This document shows, in pieces, positions 52,901 through 60,582 of a stretch of 64,000 bases of DNA. The stretch comes from Subtercola boreus (GTDB lineage: Bacteria > Actinomycetota > Actinomycetes > Actinomycetales > Microbacteriaceae), in contig NZ_NBXB01000028.1 of the NCBI RefSeq assembly GCF_003399635.1, positions 62,001-126,000 on the forward strand, in the 5' to 3' direction. Both the position numbers and the translations under genes were made by a program. Positions within the stretch are counted from its first letter, which is position 1. Each line of letters begins with the position of its first letter. A model generated the notes under the pieces. The model was given only the letters and a program-made list of their open reading frames with translations, was not told the origin of the DNA and did not search any database.

Positions 52901-54375
52901 TCGGGAGCACCAGCGGCGGTTCGGCCCAGACGCCCCTGTTCGAGTCGGTCACGACGTCGGTCGCGAGCACCGCGGGCACGGCGACCGGATCCGGTTTCAC
53001 GCCCCTGCCGAGCCTCGGCGACGCCGCCCTCCGCCTGCTGGCGGCCATCCCGCTCGCCACGATCGCGGCCGGCATCGTCTACGCGGGCCTCACCGTGATA
53101 GCGGCGCGCCTGCTCGGCATCGGCCTCCGCCCCGGCAGCTACCCCGTGCGGAGCCGAATCGGATGGCAGGTCTGGGCGACCGAACGCCTGCTGGATGCCG
53201 CTCGTACCGTGCTGTTCCCGTTCTACGCGAGCCTCTTCACGCCCGTCTGGCTCCGGATGCTCGGGGCCACCGTCGGCCGGGACGTCGAAGCCTCGACGGT
53301 ACTCCTGTTGCCGAAGATGACCACGATCGCCGACCAGGCCTTCCTCGCCGACGACACCATGGTCGCCTCCTACGAGCTCGGCGGGGGCTGGCTCCGCATC
53401 GACGAGGCGAAGGTCGGCAAGCGCGCGTTCCTCGGCAACAGCGGGATGACCGGCCCCGGCCGCACCGTGCCGCGGAATGGTCTCGTGGCTGTTCTCAGCG
53501 CGACCCCCCGCAAGGCCAAGAGCGGGTCGTCGTGGCTCGGCAACCCGCCCGTGCGGCTCCGCCGGCAGGTCACCGAGTTCGACGAGGGCCGCACCTTCCA
53601 CCCCTCGGGGCGGCTGAAGGTCGCCCGCGCGCTCTGGGAACTGGGCCGCCTCATACCCGTGATGGTCAGCGTCGCGATCGGCCTCGGAATCGCCGTCCTG
53701 CTCGAACTCCTCCTCGGCACGCTCGGACTCGGCTGGGCGATCGTGCTCTCCGGCGCGGTGATGCTTGCCGGTGGTGGCATCGCGGCGGTCATCACGACGG
53801 CGGCGAAGTGGGCTCTCGTCGGGCGGATCCGGCTGGGTGAACATCCACTCTGGTCGTCGTTCGTCTGGCGGAACGAAGTGTCGGATACCTTTGTGGAGAT
53901 GGTTGCCGCTCCCTGGTTCGCGAACGCCGCCTCCGGGACGCCCGCTCTGGCGTGGTGGCTGCGGTCGATCGGCGCGCGCATCGGCCGAGGCGCGTGGATC
54001 GAGACGTACTGGCTCCCCGAGGCCGACCTGATCTCCCTCGGGGCGGGATCCACAGTCAATCGGGGTGTCGTTGTGCAGACGCACCTCTTCCACGACCGCG
54101 TGATGAGCCTCGACAGTGTGGCGCTCGACGACGGAGCGACGATCGGGCCGCACGGAGTCATCCTTCCTGCCGCGTCGATCGGCAGCGACGCGACCGTCGG
54201 GCCGGCCTCGCTGGTGATGCGGGGCGAGCACGTTCCGTCGGGGTCGCGTTGGGCGGGCAACCCGATCGCGCCGTGGGCCGACCAGCCGCCTGCTCCGGAT
54301 GTCGCGGGCCAGGGTTCCTCCGCGCTCCGCCTCGAGACCGCGGCCGAAGCCGGCCTGTCGCCGGCGGGTGGCTGA
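49909..54375 (+). CDS. Pls/PosA-type single-module nonribosomal peptide synthetase
   Basis: A protein of about 1487 residues with the layout of epsilon-poly-lysine synthetase. Residues 14-70 are a Gly/Ala/Ser/Thr-rich extension. The adenylation domain (about 80-580) has IIFTSGSTGTPKGVAVSH, NTYGPTEATV, YRSGDLV and LGGRRIELGEVE. After an Ala/Gly linker the carrier protein has FFAFGGGSLSAAQL (Ser about residue 662). Membrane pairs (about 722-790, 953-1070, 1243-1307) alternate with three hexapeptide-repeat condensation-like domains (C1 about 797-943, C2 about 1080-1220, C3 about 1307-1460). In the family, C1-C3 join amino acids repeatedly. The pocket stretch FDASCEEMW has Glu at the site equivalent to GrsA 239, compatible with a basic substrate. 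An ATG at 49918 is the better-spaced start. Confidence 0.92.
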   Translation: MPGMTSASNTPAPSDIASGVAGTPGAGTPGAGDASTGTASVSVSGAVTASANSAGIAGADTGSANSASAGILSAGPTPEPRTLVDILRESAAANPQASALADAAGTLSYRELLREVNRTAARLAEAGVRRGDRVGIRIPSGTRTLYISILGVLVAGAAYVPVDADDPEERATLVFGEAGVVGVIGADGELVRSGHPDGVGAPGDETDRPGHPSTASIPTAGSPTGTLPVVGGPTPDLDAWIIFTSGSTGTPKGVAVSHRSAAAFVDAEARMFLQDEPIGPGDRVLAGLSVAFDASCEEMWLAWRHGACLVPAPRSLVRSGVDLGPWLISHSITIVSTVPTLAALWPLESLELVRLLIFGGEACPPELVARLAVDGREVWNTYGPTEATVVACGSLLDGVGPVRIGLALDGWLLAVVDGDGHPVAEGETGELIIGGVGLARYLDPAKDAEKYAPMPTLRWDRAYRSGDLVVFDRAGLLFQGRADDQVKLGGRRIELGEVEAAIQALPGVAGAAAVVRRTAAGNQVLVGYLVAGDTSTPFDTVAATAALRESLPAALIPLLAVVDGLPTRTSGKVDKAALPWPLPSARGSGARNGAGAGAGGDAASRAGGGNGSGGGSGTATRLKKGAGPDPTLSETALWIAEHFTAILGAPVTGPDDDFFAFGGGSLSAAQLVSVIRTRFPETTVADIYDHPRIGALAAELDARSPVTAAKRAPVRPTPPGTQLAQTLLGIPLYVLVGLRWLTYVLAVNNVLQLFGVFTWAPTISWWYILVGFIVLITPFGRMAISVLAARTLLAGVEPGDHPRGGTVHVRLWLAEQIAQLVGATNLAGAPWIITYARALGAKIAPGVDLHTLPPITGMLKIGARASVEPEVDLSGYWIDGDILRLGSIQIGADAAIGARSTLLPGTRIGRRAEIAPGSAVSGRVPAGQLWAGSPAERRGKAHPDWPSGRPPRNARWLVAFAAGSVALSLLPVLAVLAGAAVAGWFLGLSLDPGALGGLGSTSGGSAQTPLFESVTTSVASTAGTATGSGFTPLPSLGDAALRLLAAIPLATIAAGIVYAGLTVIAARLLGIGLRPGSYPVRSRIGWQVWATERLLDAARTVLFPFYASLFTPVWLRMLGATVGRDVEASTVLLLPKMTTIADQAFLADDTMVASYELGGGWLRIDEAKVGKRAFLGNSGMTGPGRTVPRNGLVAVLSATPRKAKSGSSWLGNPPVRLRRQVTEFDEGRTFHPSGRLKVARALWELGRLIPVMVSVAIGLGIAVLLELLLGTLGLGWAIVLSGAVMLAGGGIAAVITTAAKWALVGRIRLGEHPLWSSFVWRNEVSDTFVEMVAAPWFANAASGTPALAWWLRSIGARIGRGAWIETYWLPEADLISLGAGSTVNRGVVVQTHLFHDRVMSLDSVALDDGATIGPHGVILPAASIGSDATVGPASLVMRGEHVPSGSRWAGNPIAPWADQPPAPDVAGQGSSALRLETAAEAGLSPAGG

Positions 54376-55727
54376 TGGCGCGCCCCACCTCCACGGCACT
54401 GGCGGCTGCGGGAGCCCGCTCCCTCGGCGACCCATACCTGCCGACCAGCGGCAACGGCGGCTACACCGTGCTGCACTACGACATCGACTGCGACTACCGC
54501 GTCTCCTCAAACCGGCTGAGTGCCACGGCCACCATCACCGCCGTGGCGACGCAACGCCTCTCGAGCTTCAGCCTCGACTTCGCCGGGCTCGTCGCGAGCA
54601 AGGTGAGCGTCGACGGGCACCGCTCGGCGCACCTCACGCAGACGGCCCGGAAGCTCGTCGTCACCCCTCTCACACCGCTCAACAAGGGAGTGGAGTTCAC
54701 GGTGGTCGTCAAGTACAGCGGACAGCCGAAGCCGGTGCGGAGCCAGTGGGGCGAGGTCGGCTGGGAGGAACTCACCGACGGCGTGATCGTGGCCGGGCAG
54801 CCGAGCGGGGCGCCGTCGTGGTTCCCCTGCAACGATCATCCGTCGAACAAGGCGACCTACACGATCGCGTTCGCCGCCGAATCGGCCTACCGCGTGCTGT
54901 GCAACGGCGAACTCATGAAGAAGACGCAACGCGCCTCCCGCACGCGCTGGGAGTTCCGTTCGGCAGAACCTCTCGCCACCTACCTGGCGACCGTGCAGAT
55001 CGGGCTCTACGAGACCATGCATGTGTCCCAGGATGGCGTTCCGCAGTTCGTGCTGCTGCCCGACGACCTGCGGCCCAACGCTCTCGCCGACTTCGAGGCG
55101 CAGGGGCGCATGATGGCCCTGTTCGAGCGACTGTTCGGGGAGTATCCGTTCGACGACTACACGGTCGTCGTCACCGATGACGAGCTCGAGATCCCGCTCG
55201 AAGCCCAGGGCCTCGCGATCTTCGGCCGCAACCACATCGACGGGGTCGGCGGCTCGGAACGCCTCATCGCCCACGAGCTCTCGCACCAGTGGTTCGGCAA
55301 CTCGCTGACCGCTTCCCGCTGGAAGGACATCTGGCTGCACGAAGGCTTCGCCTGCTACGCCGAGTGGCTCTGGTCGGAGGAATCCGGATCGCTCTCGGCC
55401 GACGACTGCGCGACAACCGCGTGGACGCGCCTCAACCGCCTGCCGAAAGACCTGATGATCGGGGACCCGGGTGCCGCGCGGATGTTCGACGACCGGCTCT
55501 ACAAGCGCGGCGCGCTCACACTGCATGCGATTCGCCGCACGCTTGGCGACGACATCTTCTTCCGGGTGCTGCGGGAGTGGGTGGCGACAAACCGCCACGG
55601 TTCGGTCTCGACGCCGGAGTTCGTCGCCCTCGTACAGGCGCACTCGCCGGCCCCCGTCGGCGGCCTCTTCGCCGCCTGGCTCGACCAGCACGCCCTCCCG
55701 AAGCTCCCGCGCCGCGCCACCCGCTGA
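54375..55727 (+). CDS. M1 family zinc metallopeptidase
   Basis: A 450-residue aminopeptidase-N-like protein. The zinc site is HELSHQWFGN (H300, E301, H304) with the third ligand E323 in WLHEGFACYAEWLW, the exact H-E-x2-H-x18-E spacing. The exopeptidase GAMEN motif is replaced by EIPLEAQGLAIFG. The N-terminal beta-saddle (GYTVLHYDIDCDYRVSSNRL) is present but the C-terminal helical domain is short. No signal peptide. It overlaps the synthetase stop by one base (TGATG). In poly-lysine producers an M1-like peptidase beside the synthetase degrades the polymer; a protective or recycling role here is inferred. Confidence 0.9.
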   Translation: MARPTSTALAAAGARSLGDPYLPTSGNGGYTVLHYDIDCDYRVSSNRLSATATITAVATQRLSSFSLDFAGLVASKVSVDGHRSAHLTQTARKLVVTPLTPLNKGVEFTVVVKYSGQPKPVRSQWGEVGWEELTDGVIVAGQPSGAPSWFPCNDHPSNKATYTIAFAAESAYRVLCNGELMKKTQRASRTRWEFRSAEPLATYLATVQIGLYETMHVSQDGVPQFVLLPDDLRPNALADFEAQGRMMALFERLFGEYPFDDYTVVVTDDELEIPLEAQGLAIFGRNHIDGVGGSERLIAHELSHQWFGNSLTASRWKDIWLHEGFACYAEWLWSEESGSLSADDCATTAWTRLNRLPKDLMIGDPGAARMFDDRLYKRGALTLHAIRRTLGDDIFFRVLREWVATNRHGSVSTPEFVALVQAHSPAPVGGLFAAWLDQHALPKLPRRATR

Positions 55728-55761
55728 CCCGCCCCCCACTCCCTCCCCGCCAGCGGCGTCG

Positions 55762-55814
55762 ATCCACCGAAATTTGTCGGTAAGTGACGCTCGAAGCGAC
55801 AAATTTCGGTGGAT
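55762..55814. repeat. Conserved-loop palindrome C, convergent junction M1 peptidase/MFS
   Basis: Perfect 18-bp arms ATCCACCGAAATTTGTCG and complement enclose a 17-nt loop (55780-55796). The arm contains AAATTT, unusually AT-rich for this genome. The reverse complement of the loop, CTTCGAGCGTCACTTAC, shares its frame (C-TT-C at the start, TAC at the end) and the flanking GTCG/CGAC with palindromes A and B. Confidence 0.9.
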
Positions 55815-55842
55815 GGATAGGTGGGTGGGGGGCGTGGCCCCG

Positions 55843-57201
55843 TCAGACCTTGGCGGGCCGGCGGGCGTTCTGGATGCCGATGGCCGACACGATGCCGCCC
55901 ACCACGAGCAGCGCCGCCGTCGTGAGCACGCCGCGCGAGAATCCGTCGACCGTGAGCGCCTCCCCCACGATCAGCGCCGCCGCCGCAGTCGCGATCAGCC
56001 CTGCGACGCGCGCGACGGCGTTGTTCACGGCCGAAGCGATGCCGGCACGCTCGGGGTCGATCGCCCCGAGAATGGCGGCGGTGAGCGGTGCGACGGTCAC
56101 GGTCATCCCGAGCGCGAAGACCACCGTGCCCGGGAACACCTGCGTCAGGTAGTCGGCCGACGCCGTGACCTGCGACAGCAGCACCCAGCCGACCGCCGCG
56201 ATCACCGGCCCGACCGCCATGAAGAGCCGCGACCCGTACTTGCCCGCCAGCGTGCCGAACAGCGATGACAGCGCGATGCTGATGATCGTCGACGGCAGCG
56301 AAGCGAGCCCCGCCTGCGTCGCGGTGTACCCCGCGACCTGCTGCAGGAACAGCGTCAGCAGGAACGACCCGAGCGAGATCGCCGCATAGACGAACGTCGT
56401 CGCGAGGTTGCCGACCCAGAAGTTCCGCACCCGGAACAGGCTGAGCGGCAGCATCGGCTGTGGCACCCGCCGCTCGTTCGCGATGAACAGCACGAACGCC
56501 ACGACCCCCACCACCAGCGCACCCCACACCACGGGGTTCGCCCAGCCGAGCCGGCCCTGCTCGATCAGGGCGAACACCGGGAGCCCGATGCCGAGGATCC
56601 CGAGCACGGCCCCGCGGTAGTCGATGACCGGCTTGACCGGTCGAGGCGGCTCGACGTGGATTTTTCGCAGCATCACGAGCGTGATCGCGATCGGGATCAC
56701 GTTGATCGCGAACACCAGCCGCCACGACAGCAGGTCGACGAGCACACCGCCGAGGAGCGGGCCGGCGAGGAAGGCCGTGCTCGTCCACGCCGTCCACTGC
56801 CCGATCGCCTTCGCCCGCTTCGGTCCGTCGAAATTCGCGATGATGATCGCCAGCGAGCTCGGCACCAGCAACGCTCCCGCGATGCCCTGGATGCCGCGGC
56901 TCACGATCAGGAACTCATCCGTCGGCGAGACCGCACACAGAATGGATGCCGCCCCGAACCCGAGCAGCCCCCAAAAGATGACGCGGCGGCGCCCGAATGC
57001 GTCACTCAGCGAACCGGCGAGCAGAATGACGGCTGTGAGCGAGATGAGGTAGGCGTCGACGACCCACTGCTGCCCCGCGAGGCCCCCGCCGAGTTCCCGG
57101 GTGATCGCGGGCAGGGCGACGTTGATGACGGTGCCGTCGAGGAACGAGATGAACGACGAGAGAATCGCCACCACGAGAACGACACGCTGGTAGCGCGTCA
57201 T
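55843..57201 (-). CDS. MFS drug exporter, DHA2 (EmrB/QacA) family
   Basis: A 452-residue transporter with about fourteen helices. The first helix holds FLDGTVINVALPAI, the classic DHA2 motif D1-like sequence. AGSLSDAFGRRRVIFWGLLG is motif A, FLAGPLLGGVLVDLLSWRLV is motif C, and GIASAVNNAVARVAGLI lies late. Members export drugs, dyes or natural products using the proton gradient. It is convergent with the M1 peptidase gene. A role in releasing the polymer of the neighbouring synthetase is only a possibility. Confidence 0.88.
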   Translation of the reverse strand: MTRYQRVVLVVAILSSFISFLDGTVINVALPAITRELGGGLAGQQWVVDAYLISLTAVILLAGSLSDAFGRRRVIFWGLLGFGAASILCAVSPTDEFLIVSRGIQGIAGALLVPSSLAIIIANFDGPKRAKAIGQWTAWTSTAFLAGPLLGGVLVDLLSWRLVFAINVIPIAITLVMLRKIHVEPPRPVKPVIDYRGAVLGILGIGLPVFALIEQGRLGWANPVVWGALVVGVVAFVLFIANERRVPQPMLPLSLFRVRNFWVGNLATTFVYAAISLGSFLLTLFLQQVAGYTATQAGLASLPSTIISIALSSLFGTLAGKYGSRLFMAVGPVIAAVGWVLLSQVTASADYLTQVFPGTVVFALGMTVTVAPLTAAILGAIDPERAGIASAVNNAVARVAGLIATAAAALIVGEALTVDGFSRGVLTTAALLVVGGIVSAIGIQNARRPAKV

Positions 57202-57259
57202 GAGTTGTCGCCGCAGGTCGGTCGGGCGGGCATCCGGATGCTGCTACCAGCCTCGCGCG

Positions 57260-57718
57260 TCATTGGGCCCGCGGCTCATGCAGCACAGGGAAGTTCACTG
57301 ACTGGGCGATGAAACAGTACCCGCTCGCCTCGCCGTGGAGGCTGTTCGCCAGCTCCACCTGGGCGGGGTCGGCGAGGGTGACCTCCGGATGGAGCGTCGC
57401 CGACGTGAAGTGGCCGCCCTGGCCTTCCTGAACCATCGTCCCCGTCGCGGCGTCTTCGTAGCCGGTCACGACCACCCCGTGCGTCACCGCCACGTGCAGA
57501 TACGACAGCATGTGGCACTCCGCGAGCGCCGCGAGCAACAGTTCCTCGGGGTTCCAGCGGTCGCGGTCGCCGTGGAACGTGCGGTCGGCCGAGGACGGCA
57601 ACTCCACCTTTCCGGCGGCGCGGATCACGCCCGCCCGAGAGTAGTCGCGGTAGCTGCTCGTGCCGGTTCCGCGATTGCCCAGCCATTCGACATTCACTGT
57701 GTAGCGATGCTCAGTCAC
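57260..57718 (-). CDS. OsmC family peroxiredoxin-like protein
   Basis: A 152-residue OsmC/Ohr fold protein. The first redox Cys is in LLLAALAECHMLSYLHVAV and the second in ASGYCFIAQSVNFPVLHEP. The family Arg lies in YSRAGVIRAAGKVELPSSAD. Such proteins reduce organic hydroperoxides and help in oxidative stress. GTG start. It is divergent from gabT, and a perfect 14-bp palindrome lies between the two starts. Confidence 0.88.
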   Translation of the reverse strand: MTEHRYTVNVEWLGNRGTGTSSYRDYSRAGVIRAAGKVELPSSADRTFHGDRDRWNPEELLLAALAECHMLSYLHVAVTHGVVVTGYEDAATGTMVQEGQGGHFTSATLHPEVTLADPAQVELANSLHGEASGYCFIAQSVNFPVLHEPRAQ

Positions 57719-57738
57719 AACTCAACCCTATGCCTCCA

Positions 57739-57752
57739 CCGAACGCGTTCGG
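57739..57752. promoter_or_regulatory. Perfect 14-bp palindrome between osmC-like gene and gabT
   Basis: CCGAACGCGTTCGG is fully self-complementary and lies 20 bp from each start codon in the 53-bp divergent spacer. This is a natural operator position for a regulator of both genes. The regulator is unknown. Confidence 0.5.
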
Positions 57753-57771
57753 CCCGGTATTCTTGAGGACT

Positions 57772-59145
57772 ATGACTGACACTCTCGGCACCTCCGCGTT
57801 CACCATCCCTCAGGAGCGGAAGATCGTCACCGCGATCCCCGGCCCCGCGTCGAACGCCCTGCACGAGCGACGCCTCGCCGTGGTTCCGGTGGGAGTGTCA
57901 TCCGTTCTGCCCGTGTACATCGCGAAGGCGAACGGCGCGATCCTGGTGGATGTCGACGGCAACCAGTTCATCGACCTCGGCGCCGGCATCGGCGTGACGA
58001 CAGTCGGCCACACCCAGGGCGGCGTCGTCGCAGCAGCGACCGAGCAGCTGAACGATGTCACCCACACGCTCTTCACCGTCACGCCCTACGAGGAGTACGT
58101 GCGGGTCGCCGAGCTCCTCGCCGAGCACACACCCGGCGACTTCCCGAAGAAGACCATGCTCGCGAACTCGGGCGCCGAGGCCGTCGAGAACGCAGTGAAG
58201 ATCGCCCGCAAGTACACCCGCCGCGTCGGCGTCGCCGTGCTCGAGCACGCGTACCACGGCCGCACGAACCTCACGATGGCCATGAACTTCAAGGCCTCCC
58301 CGTACTCCACCGGGTTCGGGCCGTTCGCCGGCGACGTCTACCGCGCCCCGAACTCCTACCCGTACCACGACGGCCTCACGGGTGCCGAGGCTGCGGCCCG
58401 CACCATCGCCTACCTCGAGAAGACGGTCGGCGCGTACGACCTCGCCTGCCTCGTCGTGGAGCCGATCCAGGGCGAGGGCGGCTTCGTGCTGCCCGCCGAG
58501 GGATTCCTGCCGGCGCTCCAGCAGTGGTGCACCGAGAACGGCATCGTCTTCGTCGCAGATGAGATCCAGAGCGGCATGGCCCGCACCGGCAAGTACTTCG
58601 CAAGCGAGCACTTCGGCCTCACCCCCGACCTCATCACTTCGGCCAAAGGCATCGCGGGCGGCCTCCCGCTCGCGGCCGTCACCGGGCGAGCCGAGATCAT
58701 GGATGCCGCCCTGCCGGGCGGTCTCGGCGGAACCTTCGGCGGCAACCCCGTCGCGGCAGCCGCGGCGGTTGCGGTGTTCGGCGAGATCGAACGCCTCGGC
58801 CTGCTCGCCGAAGCGACCCGCGTGGAGCAGACGCTCTCCAACGGCCTGCTCGACCTGCAGAAGAAGTACGACATCATCGGCGACGTGCGCGGCGTCGGCG
58901 CGATGATCGCGATCGAGCTCGTGCAGCCCGGCACGGGCGCCACCACGAAGGAGCCGAACGGAGCCGCCGTCACCGCCCTTGCGGCGTACGCGGCCTCGCA
59001 GGGAGTGATCATCCTCACCGCAGGAACGTACGGCAACGTGCTGCGCTTCCTGCCCAGCCTGACGATCAGCGATGCCCTACTCGAAGACGCCCTCAGCGTG
59101 CTCGACGACGGCTTCGCCGCGCTGGCCGCGGGGCAGCTCGCGTGA
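57772..59145 (+). CDS. gabT: 4-aminobutyrate aminotransferase
   Basis: A 457-residue class III PLP aminotransferase, converting GABA and 2-oxoglutarate to succinic semialdehyde and glutamate. The cofactor Lys292 is in LITSAKGIAGGLPLAAVTGR. The PLP Asp is in GIVFVADEIQSGMARTGKYF. ANSGAEAVENAVKIARKYT and VVEPIQGEGGF are typical of GabT/PuuE. GAGG precedes the ATG by five bases. It is followed by an asparaginase-like gene and is convergent with a polyamine importer, so it could drain putrescine-derived GABA. Confidence 0.93.
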   Translation: MTDTLGTSAFTIPQERKIVTAIPGPASNALHERRLAVVPVGVSSVLPVYIAKANGAILVDVDGNQFIDLGAGIGVTTVGHTQGGVVAAATEQLNDVTHTLFTVTPYEEYVRVAELLAEHTPGDFPKKTMLANSGAEAVENAVKIARKYTRRVGVAVLEHAYHGRTNLTMAMNFKASPYSTGFGPFAGDVYRAPNSYPYHDGLTGAEAAARTIAYLEKTVGAYDLACLVVEPIQGEGGFVLPAEGFLPALQQWCTENGIVFVADEIQSGMARTGKYFASEHFGLTPDLITSAKGIAGGLPLAAVTGRAEIMDAALPGGLGGTFGGNPVAAAAAVAVFGEIERLGLLAEATRVEQTLSNGLLDLQKKYDIIGDVRGVGAMIAIELVQPGTGATTKEPNGAAVTALAAYAASQGVIILTAGTYGNVLRFLPSLTISDALLEDALSVLDDGFAALAAGQLA

Positions 59146-60467
59146 GCGCTGCCGTGGGCAGCCCCGCCCCGCGCGAACCTGCCCACGGCGCGCCTGCGAC
59201 CGGTGCGCACGCGACCCCCGGCACCCCTGCCGCCGGCACCTTCGCAGCATCCGCGGGGGTCGAGCTCGCGGTCGTGGAGCGGAGCGGCTTCGTCGAATCA
59301 CGCCATGTCGGCTCCGCGGTCGTCCTCTCGCCCGCAGGCGACATCCTCAGCACTCTCGGAGATCCGTCGGCCCCGATCATCCCGCGCTCCTGCCTGAAGC
59401 CGTTCCAGGCGCTGGCGGTGCTCCGCGGGCTGGATGGTTCGGGTGTGTCACTGGATGCCGTGCAGACGGTGCTCGCGACGGCCAGCCACGCAGGCACCCC
59501 TGAGCACGTGGCCGTTGTTCAGAGCATCCTGCAGCTCGCCGGTCTGGCTCCGGATGCCCTGCAGTGCCCGCACGACTGGCCAGGATCCTCGGGGGCACGC
59601 GACGCCCTCGTGCGAGCGGGTCTCGACCGGTCGCCGCTCTACATGAACTGCTCGGGCAAGCACGCAGCCATGCTGCTCGCGTGCGTCGTCAACGACTGGC
59701 CTCTGGACACGTACCTCGAACCGTCGCACCCGCTGCAGCAGCGCATCCTCGCCACCATCGAGGAACTGACCGGCGAGTCCGTCGCGGCCTCCGCCGTCGA
59801 CGGCTGCGGCGCGCCCGTCCACGCTGTGTCGCTCGTGGGGCTGGCCCGAGGTATCGGGCGCATCACCTCCGCACTTACCCTCGCCCCGCTGCTCAGCCCG
59901 GTCGACGCGGCCGATGCTCCGGTCGACGTCTTCGCGCCGGCTGTCTCGGAGCACGCTGCCTCCGGCGGCGACGACGGCGCGAGCGATCACACCGCCGCCC
60001 TCGGTTTCGACCGTCTCGTCTCGGCAGAAGCGGCCACGCTCACAGCCTCCGTGCTCGCGAACGGCTGGGCGATCGATGGCCCCGGCCGCGCGAACACCCT
60101 CTGCATCGACGAGCTCGCCGTCTTCTCGAAGCTCGGCGCCGAGGGCGTGATGGTGATGTCGACCACCGCAGCCTCGGCCGCTCCCAGTGCCGCCGAGGCG
60201 TCAGGCCACTCCGAGCCGCTCGCCACCGGCGACGCAGCCGCACCCGCCGCTGCCACCGGCACCGCGGGCACCACCGTCGCGCTCAAGATGCTCGACGGCA
60301 ACCTCCGCGCCGCCACCCTCGTCGGCCTCACCCTCCTCGTGCGCGCCGGCGCCCTCTCGCAAGCCTCCGTCGACGCTGTCCTCCCTCGCCTCGACCTCAC
60401 CGTCTACGGCGGCACCGCCCCCGTCGGCGCCATCCGTCTGGGCGAAGCCCTCCTCCCCGCCCACTGA
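59142..60467 (+). CDS. Asparaginase II-type (Rhizobium-like) amidohydrolase
   Basis: A 441-residue protein of the thermolabile rhizobial asparaginase family (AnsA/pfam06089 type), not the E. coli type. Family motifs: ELAVVERSGFVESRHVGSAV, RSCLKPFQALAVLRG, ASHAGTPEHVAVVQSIL, YMNCSGKHAAMLLACV and VDGCGAPVHAVSLVGLARGI. Such enzymes hydrolyse L-asparagine to aspartate and ammonia. Two low-complexity insertions (Ala/Ser/Thr-rich, about residues 260-290 and 345-375) are longer than usual. GTG start overlaps the gabT stop (GTGA), so the two are co-translated. Confidence 0.9.
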   Translation: MSAAVGSPAPREPAHGAPATGAHATPGTPAAGTFAASAGVELAVVERSGFVESRHVGSAVVLSPAGDILSTLGDPSAPIIPRSCLKPFQALAVLRGLDGSGVSLDAVQTVLATASHAGTPEHVAVVQSILQLAGLAPDALQCPHDWPGSSGARDALVRAGLDRSPLYMNCSGKHAAMLLACVVNDWPLDTYLEPSHPLQQRILATIEELTGESVAASAVDGCGAPVHAVSLVGLARGIGRITSALTLAPLLSPVDAADAPVDVFAPAVSEHAASGGDDGASDHTAALGFDRLVSAEAATLTASVLANGWAIDGPGRANTLCIDELAVFSKLGAEGVMVMSTTAASAAPSAAEASGHSEPLATGDAAAPAAATGTAGTTVALKMLDGNLRAATLVGLTLLVRAGALSQASVDAVLPRLDLTVYGGTAPVGAIRLGEALLPAH

Positions 60468-60493
60468 CCTCCCCGCCCTCTGACCTCCTCGAG

Positions 60494-60542
60494 ACACCGA
60501 AAACTGACGTTCCGAACGCTGGATACCGACAGTTTTCGGTGT
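60494..60542. repeat. Conserved-loop palindrome B, convergent junction asparaginase/potC
   Basis: Arms ACACCGAAAACTGACG and CGACAGTTTTCGGTGT pair with one mismatch around a 17-nt loop (60510-60526, TTCCGAACGCTGGATAC). The loop closely follows that of palindrome A at 25482-25498, ending in ATAC and followed by CGAC. The arms share only ACCGAAA with palindrome C and nothing with A. Confidence 0.85.
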
Positions 60543-60582
60543 TTCGATTGCGGCGGAGGGCGGCCGAGCGGGCGGAGCGGGG

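Noticed and set aside
51670-54510. 946-codon open frame on the minus strand
   Set aside because: It is antisense to the Pls-type synthetase. Its translation is Arg/Gly/Asp-rich with no domain, as expected in the opposite frame of a GC-rich gene.
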